Assembly (NCBI GenBank): GCA_002733505.1
Contig: NVVW01000003.1
Coordinates: 1 to 64,000, forward strand
Reading direction: 5' to 3'
DNA length: 64,000 nucleotides
From: Methylophaga sp.
GTDB lineage: Bacteria > Pseudomonadota > Gammaproteobacteria > Nitrosococcales > Methylophagaceae
Both the position numbers and the translations under genes were made by a program. Under the pieces are notes generated by a model. It was not told the DNA's origin. It worked only from the letters and a program-made list of their open reading frames with translations, and ran no database searches. This document shows positions 19,341 to 30,407 of the stretch, piece after piece. Numbering within the stretch: the stretch's first letter is position 1; each line of letters starts with the position of its first letter.

Positions 19341-20617
19341 CGACGTTGATAGTGGGGGGAGGCTGGAGTGGCCTTGCTGCAGCCATTGCCTGTGTGCAAA
19401 GGGGAGAACCCGTTCATTTAATTGAGTCGGCGAAACAACTGGGTGGACGCGCCCGAAATGTATCATGGAATGGCCATATTATTGATAATGGTCAGCACTT
19501 AATGATAGGTGCTTATGATCGAATGTTGGCAATGATGATGTCGATAGGTGTTGATACAGACAGTGTATTTCAGCGGCAAGCGATGGATATTGTTATTTAC
19601 GATACAGAATACCCAGCGTTAAAGTTATCAAGTAAATCCTTTCTGCCTTGGCCATTATCTTTGGCATGGAACCTTGCTAGTAGCGCGGGGCTGTCGGGAT
19701 TGAAACAAGTTGCAATCCTGCAATCCAGTATTGAAAACACATTGAAGTCAAAAGATATTAGCGTAAGTGAATGGTTACTATCAAAAAAACAATCTAAGCG
19801 CTTAATTAAGCAGTTGTGGGAGCCATTATGCCTAGCTACATTGAATACACCAATAAAAGAAGCGTCGGCACATTTGTTAGCCATCGTGCTGCGAGATAGT
19901 TTAGGAAAGGGTAAGCCTGCTGCTGATTTGTTGATTCCGCGTCAGCCATTGGGTGATTTGTTTCCTAGGATAGCAGCAAAATATATTCAACAGCATGGCA
20001 GTAAAGTTAGTCTAGCAACAAGGGTGAAAAGTCTAATTGTTGAACAACAAAAAGTGACCGGTCTAGTGCTCGGCGATGGTACTCAGATCGAGGCCAACAC
20101 TATTATTGTTGCCACAAACCTATCAAAAAGTAATCAACTACTATCCTCCTATATTCATTATCATCTGCCAGCAGAATATCCCATTTGTACGGTGTATTTG
20201 CAGTATGGTGCCGAGACACGTTTAGCCGCGCCCATGCTGGGGATGTCAGGTACGATCAGCCAATGGATATTCGATCGTAGTGAGCAAACTCCGGGGTTAA
20301 TGGCGGTGGTAATTAGCGCGCCGGGTGAGCATGAAAAAATGGCAAAAGAGGCGTTAATATCTCTAGTGTGCAAAGAAATACATCAGCTCTTTCCTGCGAT
20401 GCCAGAGCAAGTAGAGCAAGGCTTTGTTATTCGTGAAAAACGCGCCACATTTGCCTGCACGGTAGGCATAGAACAACAGCGGCCACAGCACCAAACAGAT
20501 ATTGCGGGTTTGTGGCTGGCCGGTGATTATGTTGCCAATAATTATCCCGCCACTTTAGAGGGTGCGATCCGCAATGGTGAAAATTGTGCAAAGCTAATGG
20601 TGGCCGACCTGAAGTAG
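19337..20617 (+). CDS. hpnE: Hydroxysqualene dehydroxylase
   Basis: HpnE is an FAD-dependent amine-oxidase-fold enzyme that reduces hydroxysqualene to squalene. The dinucleotide-binding loop LIVGGGWSGLAAA is at the very N-terminus, followed by GGRARNV and IIDNGQHLMIGAY, which are characteristic of this family. The C-terminal AGDYVANNYPATLEGAIRNG is the FAD-contacting end. It has 426 residues and is coupled to hpnD by an ATGA overlap. Squalene-hopene cyclase is not in the window. Confidence 0.92.
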   Translation: MTTLIVGGGWSGLAAAIACVQRGEPVHLIESAKQLGGRARNVSWNGHIIDNGQHLMIGAYDRMLAMMMSIGVDTDSVFQRQAMDIVIYDTEYPALKLSSKSFLPWPLSLAWNLASSAGLSGLKQVAILQSSIENTLKSKDISVSEWLLSKKQSKRLIKQLWEPLCLATLNTPIKEASAHLLAIVLRDSLGKGKPAADLLIPRQPLGDLFPRIAAKYIQQHGSKVSLATRVKSLIVEQQKVTGLVLGDGTQIEANTIIVATNLSKSNQLLSSYIHYHLPAEYPICTVYLQYGAETRLAAPMLGMSGTISQWIFDRSEQTPGLMAVVISAPGEHEKMAKEALISLVCKEIHQLFPAMPEQVEQGFVIREKRATFACTVGIEQQRPQHQTDIAGLWLAGDYVANNYPATLEGAIRNGENCAKLMVADLK

Positions 20618-20620
20618 TTG

Positions 20621-20833
20621 GTATACCCGTAATCATTCAATCTGTAAATTTCAGACCAAAAGCTAGAAAACCAGCCCTTCGTTGCAATGTTTGATAAGGA
20701 CTAGTCATTTATGTCCATGGATGGACGGTATGCAAAAAATGCAGGAGCATATTTTTTGTGCCTTCACATTGCGCCTTGTTCTGGCTTCCTATTTTTGCCT
20801 GAAATTTACACATTGAATGATCACGGGTATATA
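20621..20833. mobile_element. MITE-like element, TATACCC family, copy B
   Basis: About 213 bp with terminal inverted repeats of about 34 bases (20621-20655 and 20799-20833; outer sequence TATACCCGTAATCATTCAAT). The two ends match at 31 of 34 positions. The interior has no gene and shares a block with copy A. It starts three bases after the hpnE stop codon and ends just upstream of the dehydrogenase gene. Confidence 0.82.
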
Positions 20834-20865
20834 CTGTCACTTTTTAACCGTTGAACCGAATAAAT

Positions 20866-21597
20866 ATGAACTACTCTGCCGCATCTGATCTTCTTGTTGA
20901 TAACGTTATTCTGGTAACTGGTGCGGGAGATGGCATTGGTGCGGCCGTAGCTAAATCTTATGCTAAACATGGTGCCACAGTTGTTTTGTTAGATAAAAAT
21001 ATCAAAGCCTTAGAGCAGGTTTATGATGATATTGAGGCGAGCGGCAGTGAAAAGCCAGCGATTTATCCATTGGACTTAATCGGGGCAAATGTGACCGATT
21101 ATGAAACCTTAGCCAGTAATATTGCTGAAAATTTTGGTCGCTTAGATGGCCTTGTGCATTGTGCTGCAGCGTTAGGTCAGATCGCACCTTTTGATAATCA
21201 AAATACCGCTACATGGATGGATACACTACACATTAACCTTACCGCGCCTTATTTATTAACACGCGCATGTGTAGCACTGCTTCGACAGCAAGAACAGAGT
21301 GCCATTATTTTCACTAGTGATGACTATAAAGATAAAGCATATTGGGCGGGTTATGGTGTAGCTAAGGCGGGGATTGAAACGCTAAGTAAACAGTTGGCAG
21401 ATGAATTTGAAAATGAAGGCCGATTACGGGTGAATTGTGTGATACCGGGGCCGGTGCGAACAACACTTTATGCACGCGCCTTTCCCGGAATTAACCCAAA
21501 CTCACTGCCCACGCCAGATGATATTGTGCCAACCTATCTTTATTTAATGGGAAGAGATAGTCTCACGGAAACGGGGCAATGTATTTCGGCACAATAA
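20866..21597 (+). CDS. SDR-family oxidoreductase, YciK-like
   Basis: The protein (243 residues from the ATG) is a classical short-chain dehydrogenase with the cofactor loop VTGAGDGIGAAVAK and the YGVAK form of the YxxxK active site. The ATG is preferred over an upstream in-frame TTG because MNYSAASDLLVDN aligns with the start of E. coli YciK. At the position 13 residues before the active Tyr, where catalytic Ser normally sits, the residue is Thr, with Ser one position later. The substrate is unknown. A MITE lies immediately upstream. Confidence 0.85.
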   Translation: MNYSAASDLLVDNVILVTGAGDGIGAAVAKSYAKHGATVVLLDKNIKALEQVYDDIEASGSEKPAIYPLDLIGANVTDYETLASNIAENFGRLDGLVHCAAALGQIAPFDNQNTATWMDTLHINLTAPYLLTRACVALLRQQEQSAIIFTSDDYKDKAYWAGYGVAKAGIETLSKQLADEFENEGRLRVNCVIPGPVRTTLYARAFPGINPNSLPTPDDIVPTYLYLMGRDSLTETGQCISAQ

Positions 21598-21715
21598 GGC
21601 TGTCAATTTATCGGCGATCATAATATAACATATTGATTTTTAATTAAAATAACACACTGGCATGAAAATAGCTTAAGCACTAGTCATATAGAACTAGAAC
21701 TTGAGGATATGCAAA

Positions 21716-22639
21716 ATGGAAAATCAACTAACTACAGAAACAGCAAGGTTATCTTTGGTTGGCAAACACAGCCATGCAATTGATTTTAATCTTCCACAAA
21801 GTGCATCGAATAGTGTTGAAGAGGTTATGGCAAGACTTTCTGGAGTATTGCAAACAACATTAGAAGTAGATGCGGTTATTGAACTATTTCATACAGAAAT
21901 AAATAAAGTATTAGCTTACGATAGCCTGCACTATCAAAATCAAAGTTCTCATTGTGAAATTAGCACGGGCAGTCGTAGCCGTCATTCTTGTCATTATCGT
22001 TTAGAGATGAATGGTTCATGGTTGGGCGAATTAACGCTTACTCGTAGTAAAAAGTTTGTTGATTCTGACACACAGTTGTTAGAAGATTTATTATGTAAAC
22101 TGGTGTATCCGTTACGCAATTGTTTGCTTTATCGTGAGGCACAAGCCGCAGCCTTGCAGGATAAATTAACGGGTTTAAATAACCGTGGCGCTTTTGATAA
22201 TAGCCTAAAACGTGAAATTGATTTAGCTAAACGCCAACATTTACCGATGTCATTAGTGATGTTAGATATTGATTTTTTCAAAGCAGTAAATGATACCTAC
22301 GGCCATGGTGGTGGCGATTTGGCACTAAAAAAATTGGCTGATTCTCTGATCGATTCTATGCGTGCAAGTGATATTGCATTTAGATATGGCGGCGAAGAGT
22401 TCGTGCTTATTCTAAGTAATACTGATAGTCAAGCAGCACTATTAGTAGCTGAGCGGATCCGTGTTGCCATCTCGCAATTAAATTGTAATGATGGCTCACG
22501 AACATTTGGTTTTACCGTTAGCTTGGGCGTGGCCCAATTAAAACATGGCGAGAAGGGTGATTCTTTATTTTCACGTGCCGATAGCGCTTTGTATAAAGCA
22601 AAAAAAGCAGGGCGTAATCAAACCGCTGTTAGCGCTTAA
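21716..22639 (+). CDS. Diguanylate cyclase with N-terminal GAF-like domain
   Basis: The 307-residue protein has an N-terminal sensory region of about 140 residues that looks GAF-like, then a GGDEF domain whose active site reads GGEEF in FRYGGEEFVLIL. RASD occupies the I-site position, so product inhibition is expected. The ATG is chosen because GAGGA precedes it at good spacing, whereas the upstream in-frame TTG has no site. It is a stand-alone gene convergent with rluB and is the third c-di-GMP gene within 9 kb. Confidence 0.9.
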   Translation: MENQLTTETARLSLVGKHSHAIDFNLPQSASNSVEEVMARLSGVLQTTLEVDAVIELFHTEINKVLAYDSLHYQNQSSHCEISTGSRSRHSCHYRLEMNGSWLGELTLTRSKKFVDSDTQLLEDLLCKLVYPLRNCLLYREAQAAALQDKLTGLNNRGAFDNSLKREIDLAKRQHLPMSLVMLDIDFFKAVNDTYGHGGGDLALKKLADSLIDSMRASDIAFRYGGEEFVLILSNTDSQAALLVAERIRVAISQLNCNDGSRTFGFTVSLGVAQLKHGEKGDSLFSRADSALYKAKKAGRNQTAVSA

Positions 22640-22654
22640 AAAGCCCTGCTTATT
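22601..22654. terminator. Bidirectional terminator between the cyclase gene and rluB
   Basis: GCAGGGC (22607-22613) and GCCCTGC (22643-22649) form a perfect stem. On the minus strand it is followed by TTTTTT, a good terminator for rluB; on the plus strand by TTATT. The left arm lies inside the last codons of the cyclase gene. Confidence 0.65.
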
Positions 22655-22669
22655 AGAGGCGCATTTTAA

Positions 22670-23545
22670 TTAATGACCTCGAATACGAGGTGAACGTTTG
22701 CCTTTTGGTTTTGTACTCGCTTTTTGTCGTGCTGGTGCTTTAGCCATTTTAATCGGGCGAAGTTTTTTCTCACGTTGTGCACGACCTATTTTTTCAAGCT
22801 CGTTAAATTGCAAGTCAACAGATTCATAGAGCCGTTCTAGATCTTTGCCTTCCAGCATCGACCACTTGCCCATTTTTAATGGTTTTGGAATAATCACCGT
22901 GCCATAACGAACGCGCATTAGGCGGCTAACTTGCACGCCCTGGCTTTCCCATAATCGGCGAACAGCACGATTACGACCTTGTTGAATAACCACGTGATAC
23001 CAATGATTGGCACCTTCACCCCCGGCTTCTTGAATATCTGCAAAGTGTGCTTTGCCATCTTCTAGCTCAACCCCATCACGCAAGTTTTGCATCATTTCAG
23101 ATGTTACTTCACCTAAGACCCGTACGGCATATTCTCGATCCATTTCATTTGAAGGGTGCATTAATTTATTAGCTAGCTCGCCATCTGTAGTTAAGATGAT
23201 TAATCCACTAGTATTAATATCTAAACGACCAACACTCACCCAGCGACCTTCTTCAGGCGAAGGCAATGCTTGGAAAATTGTGCGACGACCTTCAGGATCA
23301 TTACGCGTGCACACTTCACCAACAGGCTTGTTATACAGCATCACTTGTTGTGGTTGTTGCCATAAACGTTTGGGTGATAAGGGTTTGCCACCTTCTAGGC
23401 GAATAGTGTCGCCGAAGGCTATCTTATCACCCAGTTTAGCTTGCTCACCATTAACGGTAATTTTGCCTTGTTTGATCATTTCTTCAAGCCCGCGGCGTGA
23501 TCCGTAACCAGCGCGTGCTAATACTTTTTGAATTCGTTCTGCCAT
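22670..23545 (-). CDS. rluB: 23S rRNA pseudouridine(2605) synthase
   Basis: RluB isomerises U2605 of 23S rRNA. The protein has an N-terminal S4 RNA-binding domain (RIQKVLARAGYGSRR, residues 4-18), the RsuA-family catalytic motif GRLDINTSGL with the nucleophilic Asp, and a Lys/Arg-rich C-terminal tail of about 45 residues. I use the ATG of MAERIQKV, which has GGGAG at the proper distance and aligns with E. coli RluB, rather than the ATG six codons upstream. RluE/RluF are less likely given length and N-terminus. A MITE lies directly upstream. Confidence 0.9.
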   Translation of the reverse strand: MAERIQKVLARAGYGSRRGLEEMIKQGKITVNGEQAKLGDKIAFGDTIRLEGGKPLSPKRLWQQPQQVMLYNKPVGEVCTRNDPEGRRTIFQALPSPEEGRWVSVGRLDINTSGLIILTTDGELANKLMHPSNEMDREYAVRVLGEVTSEMMQNLRDGVELEDGKAHFADIQEAGGEGANHWYHVVIQQGRNRAVRRLWESQGVQVSRLMRVRYGTVIIPKPLKMGKWSMLEGKDLERLYESVDLQFNELEKIGRAQREKKLRPIKMAKAPARQKASTKPKGKRSPRIRGH

Positions 23546-23570
23546 TGTATTGTCTCCCGACATGATTGTT

Positions 23571-23738
23571 TATACCCGTGATCATTCAATTTGCAAAAAA
23601 ACTCGTCATCCCGGTATGCTTACCCAGTCAAGCTGAGCACAAGCTTAGCCGGGATCTCCGCACAAACAAGACTCCGGCTAAAAGCATACCGGAGTGACGG
23701 AGGAGCGAAAATTCACACATTGAATGTCACGGGTATTA
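23571..23738. mobile_element. MITE-like element, TATACCC family, copy C
   Basis: About 168 bp with outer ends TATACCCGTGATCATTCAAT on the left and its near-complement on the right. The interior contains nested inverted blocks, including CCGGTATGC and GCATACCGG. It is similar to the reverse complement of the interior of copy D at 30.3 kb. It fills the gap between the start of rluB and the end of trpS. Confidence 0.8.
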
Positions 23739-23754
23739 TAAATGTTTTGGGTCG

Positions 23755-24936
23755 CTATTTATAGCTTAACCCCATTGCCTCGCGGACTTCTTCTAGCGTA
23801 TCGCGTGCTACCTCGCGTGCCGCTTCACTACCATCTTCAATAATACGGCGTATATCTTCAGGGTGTTCACTTAATTCTTCGGCACGTTCGCGAATAGGCT
23901 TCAACTCAGTATTAATGAGATCAATTAATGAATCTTTGCCATCTACGCAGTGGCTACCAGGTGCGCCACAAGCTTCTTGCTGACTCTCTGCTGGGTCGGC
24001 ATTAGAATAGAGTTCATATAATTGGCAAACAGGGCACTTATTTAACGTGTTAGGGGAGGTTGGCAGACTATTTATTTTTTGAGCAATAATGTCTTCGGAG
24101 TCGCGTAACGTAATCGTATTATGAGCAGATTTAGACATTTTTTGGCCATCTAAGCCAGCAATTATTGCCGAGGAAGTGAGCAATGCGTGAGGTTCAGGAA
24201 GGATTATCTTGCCATTGCCTTCAAGATAGCCAAATAGGCGTTCAGTATCACCTAACGCTAGGTTTTGCTGATCGTTTAGCAATGCTCGTGCAGTTTCTAG
24301 TGCTTCAGTTTCACCCTGTTCCATATAAGCTTTACGCAAGTTAGAATATAATAGGGCATTCTTTTTACCCATTTTCTTGAGAGCTTCTTCGGCTTTTTCT
24401 TCAAAATCTTTTTCACGACCATAGATATGATTAAAGCGACGGGCGATTTCACGCGTCAGCTCAATGTGCGCAACTTGATCTTCTCCTACAGGAACTTGGC
24501 CTGCGCGATACATTAAAATATCGGAGCTCTGTAATAATGGATATCCTAAAAAGCCATACGTGGACTGGCTTTTTTCTTTGAGGTCTTTATAAGAGGGGAT
24601 CTGCTCAAGCCATGAAGCAGGCGTTATCATTGATAATAATAAGTGTAATTCAGCATGTTCGGGGATTTTTGATTGTAAAAACAATGTCACCGCAGAAGGC
24701 TCAATTCCTGCTGCGATCCAATCAATTACCATGTCCCATACGCTGTCTTCAATAATGTCACTTGTTTCATAATGCGTAGTTAGGGCATGCCAATCAGCAA
24801 CAAAAAAGAAACAATCATATTCGTGCTGGAGCTTAACCCAGTGTTTCAAGACGCCATGATAATGCCCTAGATGCAATTTGCCTGTAGGGCGCATGGCTGA
24901 AACAACACGACGAGATTGTAATGCTACCGTATCCAA
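23755..24936 (-). CDS. trpS: Tryptophan-tRNA ligase with Cys-rich insertion
   Basis: A class I synthetase that charges tRNA-Trp. The HIGH motif is HLGH near residue 22 and the KMSKS motif is intact near residue 268. At 393 residues it is longer than most bacterial TrpRS. After KMSKS it carries a cysteine set, CPVC, then Cys 18 residues later, then Cys after six more, resembling the metal or [4Fe-4S] site known in Thermotoga TrpRS. The start is TTG with AAGGAG seven bases upstream. A second, different trpS lies about 2 kb away in the same orientation. Confidence 0.93.
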   Translation of the reverse strand: MDTVALQSRRVVSAMRPTGKLHLGHYHGVLKHWVKLQHEYDCFFFVADWHALTTHYETSDIIEDSVWDMVIDWIAAGIEPSAVTLFLQSKIPEHAELHLLLSMITPASWLEQIPSYKDLKEKSQSTYGFLGYPLLQSSDILMYRAGQVPVGEDQVAHIELTREIARRFNHIYGREKDFEEKAEEALKKMGKKNALLYSNLRKAYMEQGETEALETARALLNDQQNLALGDTERLFGYLEGNGKIILPEPHALLTSSAIIAGLDGQKMSKSAHNTITLRDSEDIIAQKINSLPTSPNTLNKCPVCQLYELYSNADPAESQQEACGAPGSHCVDGKDSLIDLINTELKPIRERAEELSEHPEDIRRIIEDGSEAAREVARDTLEEVREAMGLSYK

Positions 24937-24954
24937 AAATGTTCTCCTTTACCC

Positions 24955-26917
<1,963 letters not shown>

Positions 26918-26954
26918 TTAACTCTTATTTCCTGTAATCAATTCAAGCTGCGCG

Positions 26955-27998
26955 TTATGCGTCATAATTTTCAGCTAAATTGTTAAAGCGCATATCAACG
27001 AGCATCTTTTTCAGATTTCTTTTCGCAATGGGCCTTACTTTTTCTGCATTCTCTGCTAACAGCTTTTGAACACGTTCAGGTGAACATTCAGGCGAATTGT
27101 AACGCGCTTGAATCGGTTTCACTAATTTAACAATAGCTTCTGCCAAATCTTTCTTTAGCGAGCCATAAAATTTTTGTTCTACATTTTGGTATTTACTAAG
27201 ATAGTCTTCATAGACTTCTTTAGGCGCACAAAGCTCTAATAATTTATAAATATTCTTCATCGCATCAGACATAGGCTGCCCTTGTTCTGGCCCCAAGTCC
27301 GTTTGAGCAGACATCACTTTACGGCGGATTTCTTTTTCTGAGTCATTCAAAAAGATAACATTGTCCACGCCACCGACAGATTTACTCATTTTACCTTCGC
27401 CTTTCAGCCCCGGTACCCGAATAGGTTCGAGCATATGTGATTTAGGCTCTACGATAGTATGCGTATTAGAAAAATAGCGGTTGTAATTGCGCGCGATTTG
27501 GCGAGCAATTTCTAAATGTTGTTTTTGATCTTCACCCACAGGGACGATATCAGCATTACAAAATAAAATATCTGCTGCCATTAATACCGGGTATGCCAAT
27601 AATCCAAAAGAAACCAGTTTTCGTTTACCTTCTAAATCTTTTACTTTTTCTTTATAGGTTGTGCTGCGGTGCAATTCACCTTCAGGTGTCACCATGCCTA
27701 AGAGAAGTGCAAACATGGGAATTTCTAAAATATCACTTTGGCGATAAATAATAGCTTTGTCTGGATCAACACCACAGGCCAAATACCAGCGAACCACTTC
27801 TATAGAGGCGGCATCAACATCAATATGATCTTCCATCGCAGTTGTTAATGTATGTAAGTCTGCTACAAAGAAAAGGCAATCATTATCTTGCTGTTGAAGT
27901 TCAACAAAATAGCGAATAGCACCAAAATAATTACCTAAATGCAGGTCGCCAGTTGGCCGAATACCAGATAAAACAACTGGTTTTTTGTTCTCACTCAC
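26955..27998 (-). CDS. trpS: Tryptophan-tRNA ligase, second copy
   Basis: A 347-residue class I synthetase with SGIRPTGDLHLGN (HIGH variant HLGN) and GKMSKS. It is a standard-length TrpRS without the Cys-rich insertion seen in the other copy. The two proteins differ throughout, so this is not a recent duplication. The start is GTG with AGGA before it. It is the first of trpS-serS-M50 protease-trpS, all in the same direction. Confidence 0.94.
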   Translation of the reverse strand: MSENKKPVVLSGIRPTGDLHLGNYFGAIRYFVELQQQDNDCLFFVADLHTLTTAMEDHIDVDAASIEVVRWYLACGVDPDKAIIYRQSDILEIPMFALLLGMVTPEGELHRSTTYKEKVKDLEGKRKLVSFGLLAYPVLMAADILFCNADIVPVGEDQKQHLEIARQIARNYNRYFSNTHTIVEPKSHMLEPIRVPGLKGEGKMSKSVGGVDNVIFLNDSEKEIRRKVMSAQTDLGPEQGQPMSDAMKNIYKLLELCAPKEVYEDYLSKYQNVEQKFYGSLKKDLAEAIVKLVKPIQARYNSPECSPERVQKLLAENAEKVRPIAKRNLKKMLVDMRFNNLAENYDA

Positions 27999-28052
27999 AA
28001 TATTTTCCTATTTCTAAAAGCAATGTATAACAAAATGGGGTTCTCAAGTTTA

Positions 28053-28430
28053 TTAAAGCGCTTGGCGGCCGATGAGAAGACCGACCCACGTAGCCAATAA
28101 ACATAAGACCACACTCAACAATATATTAAGCGCGGCGCGACTTAACTCGCCAGACTCTAATAAGCCTAATGTTTCAATAGAGAAGGTTGAAAAGGTAGTA
28201 AAAGCACCCAAAAAGCCGATGATAATTACATTTCGCCATTCAGCAGATAATAAGCCGCGTTCAGCGATTAAAACAAAGACGATACCTATTGCAAATGAAC
28301 CCAACACATTTACCGCCAAGGTTCCATACGGGAAGTCTCGACCAAATACGCGATGAATATTGGAAGCCATCAAAAAGCGCAACACAGCACCCAACGCACC
28401 ACCACCAGCAATAGCTAATAACTGTTGCAC
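28053..28430 (-). CDS. crcB: Fluoride ion channel CrcB/Fluc
   Basis: The 125-residue, four-helix membrane protein has the Fluc signatures NVLGSFAIG and GFLGAFTTFSTFS, the latter lining the fluoride pore. It acts as an antiparallel dimer to export fluoride. The start is GTG. No fluoride riboswitch is evident upstream. It stands between purK and the trpS gene. Confidence 0.94.
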   Translation of the reverse strand: MQQLLAIAGGGALGAVLRFLMASNIHRVFGRDFPYGTLAVNVLGSFAIGIVFVLIAERGLLSAEWRNVIIIGFLGAFTTFSTFSIETLGLLESGELSRAALNILLSVVLCLLATWVGLLIGRQAL

Positions 28431-28519
28431 TTTGTTTTCTCAATCAAATTAAAGGCATAGTTTACCTTATTACGTGTGTTTGCTAAATAAATATCGTTAT
28501 CCCAGCATGCTTTTAAGGC

Positions 28520-29665
28520 TTAATTTGCCTTTAAATCTTTAAAAGTTTGCTGTGCAATCTCATTTGCCTGTTCGGTTGTCGCTGCAAGTGTATTAAAGTG
28601 CCCCATTTTTCGACCCGGGCGTGCTTCTTTTTTGCCATATAAATGCAGTTTGTTTTGTGGCTGAGATAATAATGTATCCCAATGCGGTTGGCTGTTGCCC
28701 CAGATATCGCCTAGTAGATTGATCATTACCACGGGTGTTACCAATTCACAGTTACCTGATGGCAGACCACATAACATGCGAACTTGCTGTTCAAATTGTG
28801 ATGTTTGGCAGGCATCTAGGGTGAAGTGGCCTGAATTATGTGGGCGGGGTGCAATTTCATTAGCAAGGATATCGCCTTCTGTTGAAATAAAGAACTCAAC
28901 CGCCATGGTGCCGACGTAAGCTAAGCCATCGGCAATTTTATCTGCCATTTCTATCGCACGTTGAATTTGTTGTTCTGGTGCGCTGCTCGGCACAGTCGTT
29001 GAATGTAGGATGCCATTTACATGTACGTTTTCGGCAACAGGAAAGTGAGTTATTTCACCCGATTGACTGCGCGCTAAAACGGTCGAAATTTCACGTTCAA
29101 GATTAATGCGTTGCTCAAGCACACATTCAACCTTTTTTAATGCGGTGAATGCAGTACGCACATCATCGGCGCTGTTACATACTGACTGACCTTTGCCGTC
29201 ATAACCAAAGCTCGCGGCTTTGATGATGGCAGGGAACTGGAACGACTCTGCAATCGCGTCAATATCTGCCATATTACGGATGGGTGCATAGGGGGCGACA
29301 TTAATACCTAAGGATTCAATAAAGGCTTTTTCAACCAATCTATTTTGAGTTGAAGATAAGGCTTTTGATGAGGGGTGAACCACTGTTTTTGCTTCTAAGT
29401 AAGACAATACAGTGGCAGGAATATTTTCAAACTCAGTGGTTATGGCATCACAGTGTTCTGCAAGCTGGGCGAGCGCTGTTTCATCAGTATATTTTGCACA
29501 AATATGTTGATCAGCAATAATGCCCGCGGGGCTATTTACATCAGGCTCTAGCATGATCACTTTGTAGCCCATTGTTTGAGCCGCAGTGGTAAACATGCGG
29601 CCTAACTGGCCGCCGCCCAGTATGCCTAATGTGGCGCCAGGCAATATTGGAGTTTTAGTTGTCAT
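28520..29665 (-). CDS. purK: 5-(carboxyamino)imidazole ribonucleotide synthase
   Basis: PurK carboxylates aminoimidazole ribonucleotide with ATP and bicarbonate. The 381-residue ATP-grasp protein starts with LGILGGGQLGRM and contains the AIIKAASFGYDGKGQ ATP-binding segment and NEIAPRPHNSGH metal-site motif. It follows purE by 17 bases in the usual purE-purK order. Confidence 0.97.
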   Translation of the reverse strand: MTTKTPILPGATLGILGGGQLGRMFTTAAQTMGYKVIMLEPDVNSPAGIIADQHICAKYTDETALAQLAEHCDAITTEFENIPATVLSYLEAKTVVHPSSKALSSTQNRLVEKAFIESLGINVAPYAPIRNMADIDAIAESFQFPAIIKAASFGYDGKGQSVCNSADDVRTAFTALKKVECVLEQRINLEREISTVLARSQSGEITHFPVAENVHVNGILHSTTVPSSAPEQQIQRAIEMADKIADGLAYVGTMAVEFFISTEGDILANEIAPRPHNSGHFTLDACQTSQFEQQVRMLCGLPSGNCELVTPVVMINLLGDIWGNSQPHWDTLLSQPQNKLHLYGKKEARPGRKMGHFNTLAATTEQANEIAQQTFKDLKAN

Positions 29666-29682
29666 AGTTTTACTCTGGGTTT

Positions 29683-30174
29683 CTATTCGGGTGGCAGCGT
29701 CATTGCCCGCACATTTTTGTGTTGGTCTTTTCTGAATTGCTCTAGTTTCTCAGCAAGCGCCTTATCTGTGGTTGCTAGCTGGGCAATGGCAAATAACGCG
29801 GCGTTAGCCGCACCGGCTTCACCAATAGCAAAGGTAGCAACGGGAATGCCTTTTGGCATTTGTACTATCGATAATAAGGAATCTTGACCTTTGAGATATT
29901 TGGATGGAACAGGTACACCCAAAACAGGAATGGTGGTGTTAGCCGCCAGCATCCCCGGCAAGTGTGCCGCACCGCCTGCACCAGCAATAATACAGACTAG
30001 ACCTTTGTCTTTTGCAGTTTTAGCATAGTCTGTTAATAAGTCGGGTGTGCGATGTGCAGAGACGACTTTGCTTTCAAAAGGCACGCCGAAGGCTTCAAGT
30101 TGCTCAACTGCTTTTTGCATAATAGGCCAGTCACTATTGCTACCCATTACAACGCCAATTACAGGTTTGTTCAT
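29683..30174 (-). CDS. purE: N5-carboxyaminoimidazole ribonucleotide mutase
   Basis: PurE moves the carboxylate of N5-CAIR to C4 to give CAIR. The 163-residue protein has GSNSDWPIM at the N-terminus, VSAHRTPD with the catalytic His, and [12 protein letters not shown]. It is the class I (bacterial) form, which requires PurK, and purK is directly downstream. A MITE (copy D) begins about 60 bases upstream and may influence its promoter. Confidence 0.97.
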   Translation of the reverse strand: MNKPVIGVVMGSNSDWPIMQKAVEQLEAFGVPFESKVVSAHRTPDLLTDYAKTAKDKGLVCIIAGAGGAAHLPGMLAANTTIPVLGVPVPSKYLKGQDSLLSIVQMPKGIPVATFAIGEAGAANAALFAIAQLATTDKALAEKLEQFRKDQHKNVRAMTLPPE

Positions 30175-30237
30175 GTGTTATCCATTATTTACTTAGAAAC
30201 AACGGCTTATTTTAGCTAATTTATTGAATTTAGGGAA

Positions 30238-30395
30238 ATATATCCGTAATTATTCAATCTGTGGATTTTCGCTTCTCCGTCACTCCGGTATGCTTTTAGC
30301 CGGAGTCTTGCTTGTGCGGAGCTCCCGGCTAAAAGCATACCGGGAAGCATAGGATGACGATGATTTTTTTGCAAATTGAAGGATTACGGGTATAT
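30238..30395. mobile_element. MITE-like element, TATACCC family, copy D
   Basis: About 158 bp with outer ends like those of copies B and C; the left end has lost two bases (TATCCGTAAT). The interior, with CCGGTATGCTTTTAGCCGG and its complement, could form a long hairpin and matches the reverse complement of the copy C interior. It fills most of the space between the purE start and the end of the DUF2149 gene. Confidence 0.78.
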
Positions 30396-30407
30396 AGCCG
30401 ATCAAAA

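Noticed and set aside
23052..23507. Long open frame antisense to rluB
   Set aside because: It lies wholly inside a well-supported gene on the other strand, lacks a ribosome binding site and its translation is Ser/Pro-rich low-quality sequence typical of antisense frames.
28492..28519. Possible relic of the MITE C/D interior (ATCCCAGCATGCTTTTAA) between crcB and purK
   Set aside because: Only about 25 bases are similar, with several mismatches and no terminal repeat, so chance cannot be excluded.
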